Shown here: positions 18,523 to 28,229 of the stretch, piece after piece
How the letters are laid out: each line of letters starts with the position of its first letter
Position numbering within the stretch: the first letter of the stretch is position 1
Source: Janibacter massiliensis
GTDB taxonomy: Bacteria > Actinomycetota > Actinomycetes > Actinomycetales > Dermatophilaceae
Length of the DNA: 64,000 nucleotides
Direction: 5' to 3'
NCBI RefSeq assembly: GCF_900289115.1
Contig: NZ_LT985196.1
Coordinates: 1,532,825 to 1,596,824, forward strand
Program-made: the position numbers and the translations under genes
The notes under the pieces: model-generated
The model's input: only the letters and a program-made list of their open reading frames with translations
Told to the model about the DNA's origin: nothing
The model's database searches: none

Positions 18523-19544
18523 GCCGAGACGTCCGTCGAGTCGGTCACCTCGTCGCCGCCGACGACGATCCGATGCTCGTCCCGAACCGGCTCGACCAGG
18601 ACGCCGTAGCTGTCCGGACGGCGGGTGCCGAGGAAGGGGAAGAGCGTGAGCCAGTCCTCGCGCTGGGGCAGGTCGAGGTCGGCCACGAGGACCGCCTCCT
18701 CGTCCCGCGGCGCCTCGACGAGGACGCGCCCGTACGGGTCGGAGATGAAGGAGCTGCCGTAGAAGGTGTTGATGCCCTCGTCACCCGTGCGGTTCGGGAC
18801 GATCATGAACAGGCCGTTGGCGATGCCGTTGCCGACGATGACCTGGCGCCACAGGGGCATCGTGTCGAAGTCGGGGTGGTCCGGCTCGGAGCCGATCGCC
18901 GTCGGGTAACAGAGGACCTGGGCCCCGCCGAGCGAGTAGGCCCGGGCGACCTCCGGGAACCACTCGTCCCAGCACGTCGGCAGGCCCAGGCGCAGGGGCG
19001 CTCCCTCGAGGTCGACCTCGTGGACCGGGTACGCGTCGGTCGCGGGGCCGGCGCGGAAGTAATGGTCCTCGTAGTACCCGGCGGTGATCGGGATGTGCGT
19101 CTTGCGGGTCCGGGCGACCACGTCGCCGTCGGGCGCGACGACGACCGCGGTGTTGTAGCCGAGGCCGTCGGCCACTGCGTCGGGGACGCCCTCGGCGACG
19201 TCGGCCCGCTCGTAGAGGCTGACGTGGACGTGCACGTCGTGCTTGGCCGCGGCCCGGCGGGCGAAGGCGACCGAGCGACCGGTCTCGGGGTCCTCGGCCA
19301 GGTCGGCGGCGCGACCGTCGGGGCGGACGTCGGCCGGGTAGCGCAGGAAGGTGATCTCCGGGAGGAAGACGATCCGCGCACCCGCGGCGGCGGCCGCACC
19401 GATGGCGTCGAGGAGCACCCGTTCGAGCTCGTCGGGATCGGGCCGCCAGCGGTGCTGGACGAGCGCGACCCGCACCGGGGCCGCCCCGGTGTCGTGGACG
19501 CGGGCATACGACTGCGGGACGCCATCGGCAGTGATGAGGTTCAC
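18519..19544 (-). CDS. aguB: N-carbamoylputrescine amidase-like nitrilase
   Basis: Carbon-nitrogen hydrolase expected to release putrescine, CO2 and ammonia from N-carbamoylputrescine. From GTG 19544 the protein has 341 residues with the catalytic triad Glu63 (LPEITF), Lys148 (RKTHIP) and Cys191 (LPTCWDEWFPE). GYYEDHYFRAG is typical of AguB. An upstream in-frame GTG at 19577 would run to within 7 bases of the divergent DUF3046 gene and leave no promoter room, so 19544 is preferred; CACACT 7 nt upstream could be its -10. It overlaps aguA by ATGA. Confidence 0.88.
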   Translation of the reverse strand: MNLITADGVPQSYARVHDTGAAPVRVALVQHRWRPDPDELERVLLDAIGAAAAAGARIVFLPEITFLRYPADVRPDGRAADLAEDPETGRSVAFARRAAAKHDVHVHVSLYERADVAEGVPDAVADGLGYNTAVVVAPDGDVVARTRKTHIPITAGYYEDHYFRAGPATDAYPVHEVDLEGAPLRLGLPTCWDEWFPEVARAYSLGGAQVLCYPTAIGSEPDHPDFDTMPLWRQVIVGNGIANGLFMIVPNRTGDEGINTFYGSSFISDPYGRVLVEAPRDEEAVLVADLDLPQREDWLTLFPFLGTRRPDSYGVLVEPVRDEHRIVVGGDEVTDSTDVSA

Positions 19545-19584
19545 AGCGCGCAGTGTGCCAGAGGCCCCGTGGTTCACTGCCGTG

Positions 19585-19818
19585 GTGCGGATCAGCGAGT
19601 TCCAGACCCTCGTCGAGGACGAGTTCGGAGCGAGCTACGCCTCGACGCTCGTCCGCGACCACGTCCTGTCGGCCCTCGGCGACCGGACGGCGGGCGAGGC
19701 GCTGGTCGCCGGCGTCGCACCGCGCACCGTGTGGCTCGCCCTGTGCGACGACCTCGACGTCCCGCCCGAGCGGCGGCTCGGCATCGACCGCGCCCCGCTG
19801 CCACCCGGCCCGGACTGA
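19585..19818 (+). CDS. DUF3046 family protein
   Basis: Small uncharacterised actinobacterial protein of 77 residues starting VRISEFQTLVEDEFG. It includes the family features FG..YA..L..DHVL near the N-terminus and TVWLALCDDLDVP. It is normally found just upstream of recA-recX, and here a sugar ABC importer has come between them. Two tandem GTG codons (19582 and 19585) could start it. The start is 40 bases from the divergent aguB start. No function can be inferred. Confidence 0.8.
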   Translation: MRISEFQTLVEDEFGASYASTLVRDHVLSALGDRTAGEALVAGVAPRTVWLALCDDLDVPPERRLGIDRAPLPPGPD

Positions 19819-19833
19819 TCCGCAAAGTTCCTG

Positions 19834-19884
19834 GCGCGCCGACGCCGGGCGGTGGCGGGTGCCACCACCCGGCGTCGGGCGCGC
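19834..19884. terminator. Strong two-way terminator hairpin
   Basis: A stem of about 22 bp with one mismatch and a small bulge: arms 19834-19856 and 19861-19884 around a 4-nt tip. It separates the converging DUF3046 gene and ABC importer operon and could end both. Confidence 0.75.
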
Positions 19885-19893
19885 GGTAAGGGG

Positions 19894-21159
19894 TCAGGCG
19901 CTCTCGCGGACCTGCTCCCGGGCGTCACGGGCCTTGGCCCGCTCGAGGGCGCGACGCCGCTCGTCCTCCGAGCGCCGCGCGATCTGCGCGGCCCGGTCCT
20001 CGTCCCGCGTGAGGCACTCCCCGGTCTCGGGGTCGAAGACGTGCATGAGCGACGGGTCGAAGACCAGGTGGGCCTCCTCGCCCTCGGACACGAGCGAGCG
20101 CGAGTCGAGGTTGACGACGAGCTGTGGTCGCACGCCCTCGCCGTCGAGCTCCTTGTCGAGCTCGTCGAGCGTGCGCTGCACCGACGGGTCCATCTCGTAG
20201 GGGATGTATGCGTACAGGTCGTTGCCGAGCCACTCGGTCTGGTCGACGACCGCCCGGAACTCCATGCCGTTGTCGATCTCCTCGCCCAGCTCGGCGTCCT
20301 TGAAGTACTCCGGGCGGATGCCGGCGATGACGGTCTGCCGCTGACGGATGGCGTCGGCCTTGGGGCCGTGGATCTCGACCTCCCCGAACGGCAGGTGGAG
20401 GCGGTCGCCCGTGACGGTCGCGGGCAGGAAGTTCATGGGCGGGGACCCGATGAACCCGGCGACGAACAGGTTGACCGGCTGCTCGTACAGCTCGCGCGGG
20501 CTCGCGCACTGCTGCAGGACCCCCTTCTTGAGCACCGCGACGCGGTCGCCGAGCGTCATCGCCTCGGTCTGGTCGTGCGTAACGTACACCGTCGTGATGC
20601 CGAGCCGCCGCTGCATCTTCGAGATCTCCGTGCGCATCTGGCCCCGCAGCTTCGCGTCGAGGTTCGACAGCGGCTCGTCGAAGAGGAAGGCGTCGGCGTC
20701 GCGGACGATCGCCCGGCCCATCGCGACGCGCTGGCGCTGACCGCCGGAGAGGTTCGCCGGCTTGCGCTCGAGGTGCTCGCGCAGCTCGAGCATGTCGGCG
20801 GCCTGATTGACCTTCGTCTTGATCTCGGCGTCGCTCATCCGTCCCTTGGCCAGGCGCAGCGGGAACGCGATGTTCTCGAAGACGGACAGGTGGGGGTAGA
20901 GCGCGTAGTTCTGGAAGACCATCGCGAGGTTGCGCTCGCGCGGGGCGAGCTGGTTGACCTTCTTGCCGTCGATGAGCAGGTCGCCCGAGGTGATGTCCTC
21001 GAGGCCGACGATCATCCGCAGCAGGGTGGACTTCCCGCAGCCCGACGGGCCGACGAGGATCATGAACTCCCCGTCGGCGATGTCGAGGCTGACGTCGTTC
21101 ACGGCCGGGTACCCGTCGCCGTACTTCTTGACGATGTTCTTCAGCTGGATCGTGGACAT
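19894..21159 (-). CDS. Sugar ABC transporter ATPase, MsmK/UgpC/SugC family
   Basis: Cytoplasmic ATPase of a carbohydrate importer, 421 residues. Walker A GPSGCGKST is at 37-45, the signature LSGGQ at 137-141 and Walker B FLFDE at 158-162. The C-terminal MOI/TOBE-like domain is present and is longer than usual, with a charged Arg/Glu-rich tail. ATG 21159 has AGGAGAG upstream; an open frame continues further 5' but without support. It is the last gene of the importer operon, 40 bases after the inner permease. Such ATPases often serve more than one importer, so its partners may not be limited to this operon. Confidence 0.93.
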   Translation of the reverse strand: MSTIQLKNIVKKYGDGYPAVNDVSLDIADGEFMILVGPSGCGKSTLLRMIVGLEDITSGDLLIDGKKVNQLAPRERNLAMVFQNYALYPHLSVFENIAFPLRLAKGRMSDAEIKTKVNQAADMLELREHLERKPANLSGGQRQRVAMGRAIVRDADAFLFDEPLSNLDAKLRGQMRTEISKMQRRLGITTVYVTHDQTEAMTLGDRVAVLKKGVLQQCASPRELYEQPVNLFVAGFIGSPPMNFLPATVTGDRLHLPFGEVEIHGPKADAIRQRQTVIAGIRPEYFKDAELGEEIDNGMEFRAVVDQTEWLGNDLYAYIPYEMDPSVQRTLDELDKELDGEGVRPQLVVNLDSRSLVSEGEEAHLVFDPSLMHVFDPETGECLTRDEDRAAQIARRSEDERRRALERAKARDAREQVRESA

Positions 21160-21199
21160 CGGTTCTCTCCTGGGTGGCTGGGGTCGGGGGTGCAGGGCC

Positions 21200-22057
21200 T
21201 CAGCCCTTGACGGCACCCGAGGTGAGGCCGGCGACGATCCGGCGCTGGAAGAGCAGGACGAGGATGACGACGGGGATCGTCACGACGACCGCGGCTGCCG
21301 AGATCGCCCCCGTCGGCTTGACGAACTGGCTCGCGCCCGTGAAGAACGACAGCGCCGCGGGGACGGTCCGGGCGTTCTCCGACGTGAGGGTGATCGCGAA
21401 GACGAAGTCGTTCCAGGCCGTGAAGAAGGCGATGATCGCGGTCGTGAACACCCCGGGGGCGGCGAGCGGTGCGACGACCTTGCGGAAGGCCTGCCAGCTC
21501 GTCGCTCCGTCGACCTGGGCGGCCTGCTCCATCTCCCACGGGATCTGCTGGAAGAACGCGGTGAGCGTCCAGATCGACAGCGGGAGCGTGAGGGCGAGGT
21601 AGGGGATGATGAGGCCGGGGATCGTGTCGAAGAGCCCGATCTGGCGCCACAGGTTGAACAGCGGGGTCACCATCGCGATGACGGGGAAGAACGAGACCGC
21701 GAGCGCGGTCGTGAGGATGATCCGCTTGCCGGGGAAGTCCAGCCGGGCCAGGGCGTAGGCGCAGAAGGTCGCGAGGACGACGGAGATGACCGTCGAGATC
21801 AGGCACACGACGATCGAGTTGACGAGTGCCGGCACGAAGAGATCCTTCGCCGAACCGGAGAAGATCAGCTCGTAGTTCTTCAGCGTCGGGTCCTCGGGCC
21901 AGAAGTTGCCCCATCGGTTGTAGCCCGGGTCGCTCAGGGCGCTGTCCCGCTTGAGGGAGAGGGCGAAGATCCACACCAGCGGCAGCAGCGTCCAGATCAT
22001 CACGGGGATCGAGATGGCAGCGAAGCCCCACTTCCCCTTGTTCGTGGTCGTCTCCAC
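21200..22057 (-). CDS. Carbohydrate ABC transporter permease (MalG type)
   Basis: Inner-membrane permease subunit of 285 residues with six predicted membrane helices. The ATPase-coupling EAA loop is EQAAQVDGATSWQAFRKVV, about 80 residues from the C-terminus. The protein is of the MalG/SugB group. GTG 22057 has GGAAGGAAG upstream, and the start is 3 bases from the stop of the first permease. Substrate cannot be assigned from the permeases. Confidence 0.92.
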   Translation of the reverse strand: METTTNKGKWGFAAISIPVMIWTLLPLVWIFALSLKRDSALSDPGYNRWGNFWPEDPTLKNYELIFSGSAKDLFVPALVNSIVVCLISTVISVVLATFCAYALARLDFPGKRIILTTALAVSFFPVIAMVTPLFNLWRQIGLFDTIPGLIIPYLALTLPLSIWTLTAFFQQIPWEMEQAAQVDGATSWQAFRKVVAPLAAPGVFTTAIIAFFTAWNDFVFAITLTSENARTVPAALSFFTGASQFVKPTGAISAAAVVVTIPVVILVLLFQRRIVAGLTSGAVKG

Positions 22058-22060
22058 GGC

Positions 22061-23014
22061 TTACTTCCTTCCACCGGCGAGGTCCACGCGGAACCCCTTG
22101 ACGAACAGGGCGGCGATCCCCAGGACGATCGTGAAGAGGATGACCGCGAGCGCGGACCCCATGCCGATCTCGACCCGGTTGATCGTCTGGTTGTTCACGA
22201 GCATCGACAGCGTCTGCGTCTGGTTGGCCCCGCCCGTCATGACGTACGGGTTGTCGAAGATCCGGAACGCGTCGAGGGTGCGGAACAGGAGGGCGACCAT
22301 GATCGCCGGCTTCATGTTCGGGAGGATGACTCGCGTCAGGCGCTGCCACCACGAGGCCCCGTCGACCTTGGCCGCCTCGAGCATCGCGCCGTCGATCTGC
22401 GCCAGGCCGGCGAGCAGGAGCAGCGACATGAACGGCGTCGTCTTCCAGATCTCCGACATGCAGATCGCGAACAGCGCGGGGGTCTGCTCGCCGAACCAGT
22501 CGAACTCCCGGTCCCAGCGGCCGAGCGTGAGGTTGTGCAGCCAGTGGTTGACGAAGCCGGTGTCGACCGCGAACGCGTACCGCCAGGCGAACGCCGAGAC
22601 GACGGTGATGATCGCGTAGGGGAGCAGGACGACGGTCCGCAGCGTCCGGCGGGGGATGACGACGGCGTTCATGATCCACGCCAGGGCGAAGCCCAGGACG
22701 AGCTCGACGACGACGGTGACGAGCGTGATGAGCGCGGTGACCTTGAGCGCCTCCCAGAAGACGGGGTCGCTCAGCGCCGTGACGTAGTTGTCGATCCCGA
22801 CGAACTCCTTGCTGCCGGGGTCGGTGAGGCGGTAGCGGAACAGCGAGAGCCACAGGGCGTTGACGATGGGCCACATCGTCACCAGCAGCATGATGACGAA
22901 CGCCGGTCCGGCCAGCTTCCAGCCGAGGTTGCGCTCGGCGCGCGCCCGGTCGGAGAGGACCGGCCGTGCCCGGCGCCGGCTGGTGGGGGCGGTGTCGGTG
23001 ATCGCGGTGCTCAC
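22061..23014 (-). CDS. Carbohydrate ABC transporter permease (MalF type)
   Basis: MalF/SugA-type permease, 317 residues from GTG 23014. A charged Arg-rich N-terminus of about 30 residues precedes six hydrophobic helices. The EAA loop reads MLEAAKVDGASWWQRLTRV. The GTG overlaps the stop of the binding-protein gene (GTGA), so translation is coupled. A long periplasm-facing loop between helices 3 and 4 (DTGFVNHWLHN onward) is typical of this subunit. Confidence 0.92.
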   Translation of the reverse strand: MSTAITDTAPTSRRRARPVLSDRARAERNLGWKLAGPAFVIMLLVTMWPIVNALWLSLFRYRLTDPGSKEFVGIDNYVTALSDPVFWEALKVTALITLVTVVVELVLGFALAWIMNAVVIPRRTLRTVVLLPYAIITVVSAFAWRYAFAVDTGFVNHWLHNLTLGRWDREFDWFGEQTPALFAICMSEIWKTTPFMSLLLLAGLAQIDGAMLEAAKVDGASWWQRLTRVILPNMKPAIMVALLFRTLDAFRIFDNPYVMTGGANQTQTLSMLVNNQTINRVEIGMGSALAVILFTIVLGIAALFVKGFRVDLAGGRK

Positions 23015-24318
23015 AGCAGCGCCTCTCCCTTCATGACGTCCTTGATGAACGTCTGCGTCTGCGCGGGGGTGTCGGCCGTGACCTTGTCCGGAGGGCTGAA
23101 CCGCTGCTGGATCGCAGTCGAGACGTCGCCGTAGTACTGGGTCTGCGGGCGGGGTGCGGCGGCGTCGAGAGAGGTGCGGATGAGGCCCGCCATCGGGAAG
23201 CCCGCCTTCACCTTCGGGTCGTCGTAGACCTTCTTGCGCGAGGCCGGGTTGCCCGTCTTGAGCATGTAGAGCGTCTGGTGCTCCTGGTTGGTGATGCACC
23301 CGGCCGCCTCGTAGGCGAGGTCGGGGTGGGCGCTGTTCGCGCCGACGCCGAGCTGGATCCCGCCGAACGGCGGCGCCGACTCCTTGCCCTGGACCGTCTG
23401 CGGGTAACGGGCCCACCCGAGGTTCTTCACGAGCTTCTTGTCGCCCGCGACGGCCGCGAAGGTGTAGGGCCAGTTGACGAGGAAGCCACCGCTCCTGCCC
23501 TGGAAGAGTGCGAGCGACTCGGTCTCCTGGGAGGAGCCCATCGCCGGGCCGCCGACGCCGGTGTCGGACACCTTGCGGATGATCGCTGCGGCCTTGCGGC
23601 CCTCATCGCTGTCCAGGCCGAGCTGCACGGTGTCGGCATCGGCCCCGGGGTTCTCGACGATCTTGCCGCCCGCGCCGGAGACGAGAGCGTTGATCCACAC
23701 GACGTAGCCCTCGTAGAGGCTTGCCTGGACGCCGACCGTCGTCCCCGTCTTCTGGGCGGCCTCGATCACCTCGTCCCAGGTCACCGGCGTCGTCATGTCG
23801 AGGCCGGCCCTCTTCGCGACGTCCTTGCGGTACCAGAGGACCTGCGTGTTCGCCCAGAACGGGACGGTGACCATCTCGTCCTTCCACCGGCTGGACTCGA
23901 TGGCGGAGTCGACGCGGTCCTGCGTGAACTCCTTCTGCTTGTCCTCCGGCACGGGCGCGAGATATCCGGCCTCGGCGAACTCGGGGACGAACACCGGGTC
24001 GATGCTCATGAGATCGACGCCCGAGTCACCCGCAGCGAGGCGCCGCAGCAGCTGGATGCGCTGGTCGCTCGCGCTGTTCGGCAGCTGCTGGACCTCGATG
24101 TCGTACCGGTCGGTGCTGCACTCGACCGCGATCTGCGCCTGCCCGCCGCCGTTCTTGCGGCCACCGCCGCCGTCGGGGTTGATGAACCAGGTCAGGGTAG
24201 GCCTGCCGCCGTCCTGGTCGCCCCCGCCGCCGGCACCGCAGCCGGCGAGGGCGCCGGTCGCGGTGAGGGCGGCGGCAAGGACCGCTGCGGCCACGCGGGC
24301 CCGGGGTGCTCTCGTCAC
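23011..24318 (-). CDS. Extracellular solute-binding lipoprotein of sugar ABC importer
   Basis: Family 1 solute-binding protein of 435 residues, anchored outside the membrane. The signal peptide ends in the lipobox LAGC with Cys27, followed by a Gly-rich linker. Conserved segments include PVPEDKQKE, FWANTQVLWYRKDV and the ALFQGRSGGFLVNWPY region. GTG 24318 has a GAGGAG site upstream. First gene of the operon binding protein-permease-permease-ATPase. It resembles trehalose/maltose-type binding proteins, but the ligand is not determined. Confidence 0.92.
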   Translation of the reverse strand: MTRAPRARVAAAVLAAALTATGALAGCGAGGGGDQDGGRPTLTWFINPDGGGGRKNGGGQAQIAVECSTDRYDIEVQQLPNSASDQRIQLLRRLAAGDSGVDLMSIDPVFVPEFAEAGYLAPVPEDKQKEFTQDRVDSAIESSRWKDEMVTVPFWANTQVLWYRKDVAKRAGLDMTTPVTWDEVIEAAQKTGTTVGVQASLYEGYVVWINALVSGAGGKIVENPGADADTVQLGLDSDEGRKAAAIIRKVSDTGVGGPAMGSSQETESLALFQGRSGGFLVNWPYTFAAVAGDKKLVKNLGWARYPQTVQGKESAPPFGGIQLGVGANSAHPDLAYEAAGCITNQEHQTLYMLKTGNPASRKKVYDDPKVKAGFPMAGLIRTSLDAAAPRPQTQYYGDVSTAIQQRFSPPDKVTADTPAQTQTFIKDVMKGEALL

Positions 24319-24384
24319 GAGGTCTCCTCACGTCTCGTCCTCGACGGCGGAGGAGGGACCCGTGCAGGCGCCGCACCGCGCCGT

Positions 24385-24399
24385 CAGGGTGACACCCTG
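24385..24399. promoter_or_regulatory. Short palindrome upstream of the sugar importer operon
   Basis: CAGGGT and ACCCTG form perfect 6-bp arms around GAC, 67-81 bases before the binding-protein start. It could be an operator for a sugar-responsive repressor or a small hairpin in the leader. The evidence is weak. Confidence 0.25.
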
Positions 24400-24496
24400 C
24401 CACCGCCGGGAACCCCGCGCGACGAGGGGCCGGGTCTCGTTTCCGTTGCAACTCAGCGGAGGCAGCCGCGCGACACGCGTGCCGCGCTCACGCGAA

Positions 24497-24512
24497 TCGA
24501 ACATCTGTACGG
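24497..24512 (+). promoter_or_regulatory. LexA (SOS) box upstream of recA
   Basis: TCGAACATCTGTACGG agrees with the actinobacterial SOS box TCGAAC-N4-GTTCGA at 10 of 12 fixed positions. It overlaps or adjoins a possible -10, TATCGT (24514-24519), so LexA would block an upstream recA promoter. It lies about 175-190 bases before recA. Confidence 0.7.
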
Positions 24513-24578
24513 GTATCGTCGTCCACAGGTCGACCCCGATGGCACGTCTCGTCCACAGCCTCACGGCGGCGTGGGCCG

Positions 24579-24601
24579 TTGTCGGAGGGCCGACCTAGCG
24601 T
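24579..24601 (+). promoter_or_regulatory. PafBC-type (RecA-NDp) promoter of recA
   Basis: TTGTCGGAG, 8 nt, then TAGCGT. This matches the mycobacterial LexA-independent damage promoter TTGTCRgtg-N8-TAnnnT at all strongly conserved positions, with one difference in the weak tail (GAG for GTG). It is the recA-proximal of the two candidate promoters. Confidence 0.7.
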
Positions 24602-24685
24602 CCGACCCGACATCACGACGAGCCCGACCGTGACCCGGGTTGCCGGTGGGCGCGACCGACACGACACATGAAGGCAGGTGCGGCA

Positions 24686-25753
<1,068 letters not shown>

Positions 25754-25755
25754 TC

Positions 25756-26268
25756 GTGTCGCAGGACCACGAGCAGGACGCGGAGGCCGATCCGCGGGCC
25801 GTCGCCCGCGCGATCGTCCTGCGTCAGCTGACGATGGGCCCTCGCAGCCGCGCCCAGCTGCTGGAGAAGCTCGAGCGGCGCGGGTGCCCGGAGGATGTCG
25901 CCCGCGAGGTGCTCGACCGCATGGAGGAGGTCGGGCTCGTCGACGACACCGCCTTCGCCGCAGAGCTCGTCCGCTCCCAGCAGGCGGGTCGGGGCCTGGC
26001 GCGACGGGCGCTCGGTCACGAGCTACGGCGCAAGGGGGTCGACGACGAGACGGCGGCCGCGGCCCTCGCGGGGGTCGACGCCGACGAGGAGCGTGCACGG
26101 GCGGTCGAGCTCGTCGAGCGACGGGTGCGGACGATGCGCGGCCTCGACCGGCTCGTCCAGACGCGGCGGCTGGCGGGGATGCTCGCCCGGAAGGGCTACG
26201 ACGCGGAGACCGCGCGGGCCGTCGTCACGGACGTGCTCGACGGTTTGCCGGAGCACGCCCGGGACTGA
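25756..26268 (+). CDS. recX: Regulatory protein RecX
   Basis: Modulator of RecA filament activity, 170 residues, mainly helical three-helix repeats. Typical segments are RAQLLEKLERRG, VLDRMEEVGLVDD, and RLAGMLARKGYDAETAR. GTG 25756 lies 3 bases after recA, so the two are cotranscribed and share damage control. A perfect hairpin directly follows the stop. Confidence 0.93.
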   Translation: MSQDHEQDAEADPRAVARAIVLRQLTMGPRSRAQLLEKLERRGCPEDVAREVLDRMEEVGLVDDTAFAAELVRSQQAGRGLARRALGHELRRKGVDDETAAAALAGVDADEERARAVELVERRVRTMRGLDRLVQTRRLAGMLARKGYDAETARAVVTDVLDGLPEHARD

Positions 26269-26307
26269 CGGCTCGTCCCGGTCGGCACGGCGGGCCGGGA
26301 CGAGCCG
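26269..26307. terminator. Two-way terminator after recX
   Basis: CGGCTCGTCCCGG (26269-26281) and CCGGGACGAGCCG (26295-26307) are perfect 13-bp arms with a 13-nt loop, placed between converging recX and the MhuD-like gene. Confidence 0.7.
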
Positions 26308-26313
26308 CAGCGC

Positions 26314-26643
26314 TCAGGATCGGGGCAGGTCGACGACGTCGTAGGACCACAGCTCGGCCGACATCCCGACCGGGCCGCGGCGCCCGCCCTCGGGTGCGTC
26401 CTGCCCGGAGGACCCGTGCGCCCGCTGGAAGGCGGCGCCGTCGGCCCAGGCCGAGAACGCCGCCTCGTCGCGCCACCGGGTCACGACGAGCCAGACGGCG
26501 CGGTCGTCGGTCGGGCGGAGCAGCTCGAAGCCCTCGAAGCCGTCCTGGCCGTCGACGGCGCCGGCCCGCGCTGCGAACCGCGTCGCGAGCTCGTCGCCGC
26601 TGTCGGCCGGGACGGTGATGGCGTTGATCTTGACGATGCTCAT
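26314..26643 (-). CDS. mhuD: MhuD-like heme-degrading monooxygenase
   Basis: Antibiotic-biosynthesis-monooxygenase fold protein of 109 residues. It begins [12 protein letters not shown] and has GFELLRP and [14 protein letters not shown]. This closely resembles M. tuberculosis MhuD, which degrades heme to mycobilins. Asn7 and Trp66, two of the heme-pocket residues of MhuD, are in the same positions; the axial His appears at 76 rather than 75. It would release iron from heme in the cytoplasm. No heme uptake genes are nearby. ATG 26643 is the natural start. The gene symbol rests on this remembered comparison. Confidence 0.72.
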   Translation of the reverse strand: MSIVKINAITVPADSGDELATRFAARAGAVDGQDGFEGFELLRPTDDRAVWLVVTRWRDEAAFSAWADGAAFQRAHGSSGQDAPEGGRRGPVGMSAELWSYDVVDLPRS

Positions 26644-26696
26644 GCCGCCATCGTCGCAGCACGGCCTCACCGGCCCGCCGTACCCTTGGAGACGCG

Positions 26697-28229
26697 ATGA
26701 CCTCACCGAAGACCTACGACGTCCGCACCCACGGGTGCCAGATGAACGTCCACGACTCCGAACGCCTCGCCGGCCTCCTCGAGACGGCGGGCTACGTCGA
26801 CCTCGCGAGCCTGCCCGGCGACGAGCGCCCGCAGACGGCCGACGTCGTCGTGTTCAACACGTGTGCGGTGCGCGAGAACGCCGACAACAAGCTCTACGGC
26901 AACCTCGGACAGCTCACGGCCGCCAAGCGCGCCAACCCGGACATGCAGATCGCCGTCGGGGGCTGCATGGCCCAGAAGGACCGGGACACCATCGTCCGGC
27001 GGGCGCCCTGGGTCGACGTCGTCTTCGGCACCCACAACATCGGCTCGCTCCCGGCCCTGCTCGAACGGGCACGGCACAACCGCGAGGCCCAGGTCGAGAT
27101 CCTCGAGTCGCTCGAGACCTTCCCATCGACGCTGCCGACCCGCCGAGACTCCGCCTACAGCGGGTGGGTCTCGATCTCCGTCGGGTGCAACAACACGTGC
27201 ACCTTCTGCATCGTCCCGAGCCTGCGGGGCAAGGAGAAGGACCGCCGCCCCGGGGACGTCCTCGCCGAGGTCGAGGCACTCGTCGCCCAGGGCGTCGTCG
27301 AGGTCACCCTTCTCGGGCAGAACGTCAACTCCTACGGCGTCGAGTTCGGCGACCGGCTGGCGTTCGGCAAGCTCCTGCGGGCGTGCGGGCAGATCGAGGG
27401 CCTCGAGCGCGTCCGGTTCACCAGCCCGCACCCGGCGGCCTTCACCGACGACGTCATCGAGGCCATGGCGGAGACGCCGAACGTCATGCCGAGCCTGCAC
27501 ATGCCCCTGCAGTCCGGCTCGGACCGCGTGCTGCGCGCGATGCGCCGCTCCTACCGCGCCGACCGCTTCCTCGGGATCATCGAGCGCGTCCGGGCGGCGA
27601 TCCCCGACGCCGCGATCACGACCGACATCATCGTCGGCTTCCCGGGTGAGACCGAGGCCGACTTCGAGGAGACGTTGCGGGTCGTCCGGGAGTCCCGGTT
27701 CTCCTCGGCCTTCTCCTTCCAGTACTCGATCCGCCCCGGCACCCCCGCCGCGACGATGGACGAGCAGATCCCCAAGGCCGTCGTGCAGGACCGGTTCGAC
27801 CGGCTCATCGCCCTCCAGGAGGAGATCTCCTGGGCGGAGAACCGGGCCCAGGAGGGCCGCACCCTCGAGGTCCTCGTCGCGACCGGCGAGGGGCGCAAGG
27901 ACACCGAGACCGCGCGGATCTCCGGTCGGGCGCGCGACAACCGGCTCGTCCACCTCGCGCTGCCGCCCGGGCTCGCCGACGCCGACCGTCCCCGTCCCGG
28001 AGACATGGTCGAGGTCGACATCACCTATGGAGCGCCGCACCACCTCGTCGCCGATGGTGCGCTCTCGGGCGGGAGCTTCCGGGTGCGCCGGACCGCCGGG
28101 GGCGATGCCTGGCAGCGCAGCCAGGGGGCGCCGGCCGGCGGGCCGCCGGTCTCCCTCGGCCTGCCGTCCGTCGGCGCGCCGCCGGCGCGTCCGGCAGCCG
28201 CACCCGCGTGCGGGGGCCCGCCGGCATGA
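26697..28229 (+). CDS. miaB: tRNA-2-methylthio-N6-dimethylallyladenosine synthase MiaB
   Basis: Radical SAM methylthiotransferase acting on A37 of tRNA after MiaA. The N-terminal cluster cysteines are in HGCQMN (C14), NTCAVRE and GGCMAQ. The radical SAM CxxxCxxC is at C164, C168 and C171. A TRAM domain near residues 390-455 follows. The protein then has an Ala/Pro-rich C-terminal tail of about 40 residues, longer than in most MiaB. ATG 26697 is well supported. The stop overlaps the next gene by ATGA. miaA lies three genes downstream, so both A37 modification steps are encoded together. Confidence 0.95.
   Translation: MTSPKTYDVRTHGCQMNVHDSERLAGLLETAGYVDLASLPGDERPQTADVVVFNTCAVRENADNKLYGNLGQLTAAKRANPDMQIAVGGCMAQKDRDTIVRRAPWVDVVFGTHNIGSLPALLERARHNREAQVEILESLETFPSTLPTRRDSAYSGWVSISVGCNNTCTFCIVPSLRGKEKDRRPGDVLAEVEALVAQGVVEVTLLGQNVNSYGVEFGDRLAFGKLLRACGQIEGLERVRFTSPHPAAFTDDVIEAMAETPNVMPSLHMPLQSGSDRVLRAMRRSYRADRFLGIIERVRAAIPDAAITTDIIVGFPGETEADFEETLRVVRESRFSSAFSFQYSIRPGTPAATMDEQIPKAVVQDRFDRLIALQEEISWAENRAQEGRTLEVLVATGEGRKDTETARISGRARDNRLVHLALPPGLADADRPRPGDMVEVDITYGAPHHLVADGALSGGSFRVRRTAGGDAWQRSQGAPAGGPPVSLGLPSVGAPPARPAAAPACGGPPA

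Noticed and set aside
16543..18609. Plus-strand frame across the SDR and aguA
   Set aside because: Antisense to two conserved genes and lacking any motif of its own.
24328..24564. Small minus-strand ORF between the importer and recA
   Set aside because: No ribosome site or similarity, and it covers the recA promoter region.
24596..24601. CCTAGCGTC before recA as a third copy of the paired regulated promoters
   Set aside because: The -10 is shared, but no ATGAGG/CCTCAT repeat lies 32 bp upstream. It fits the PafBC-type promoter instead.
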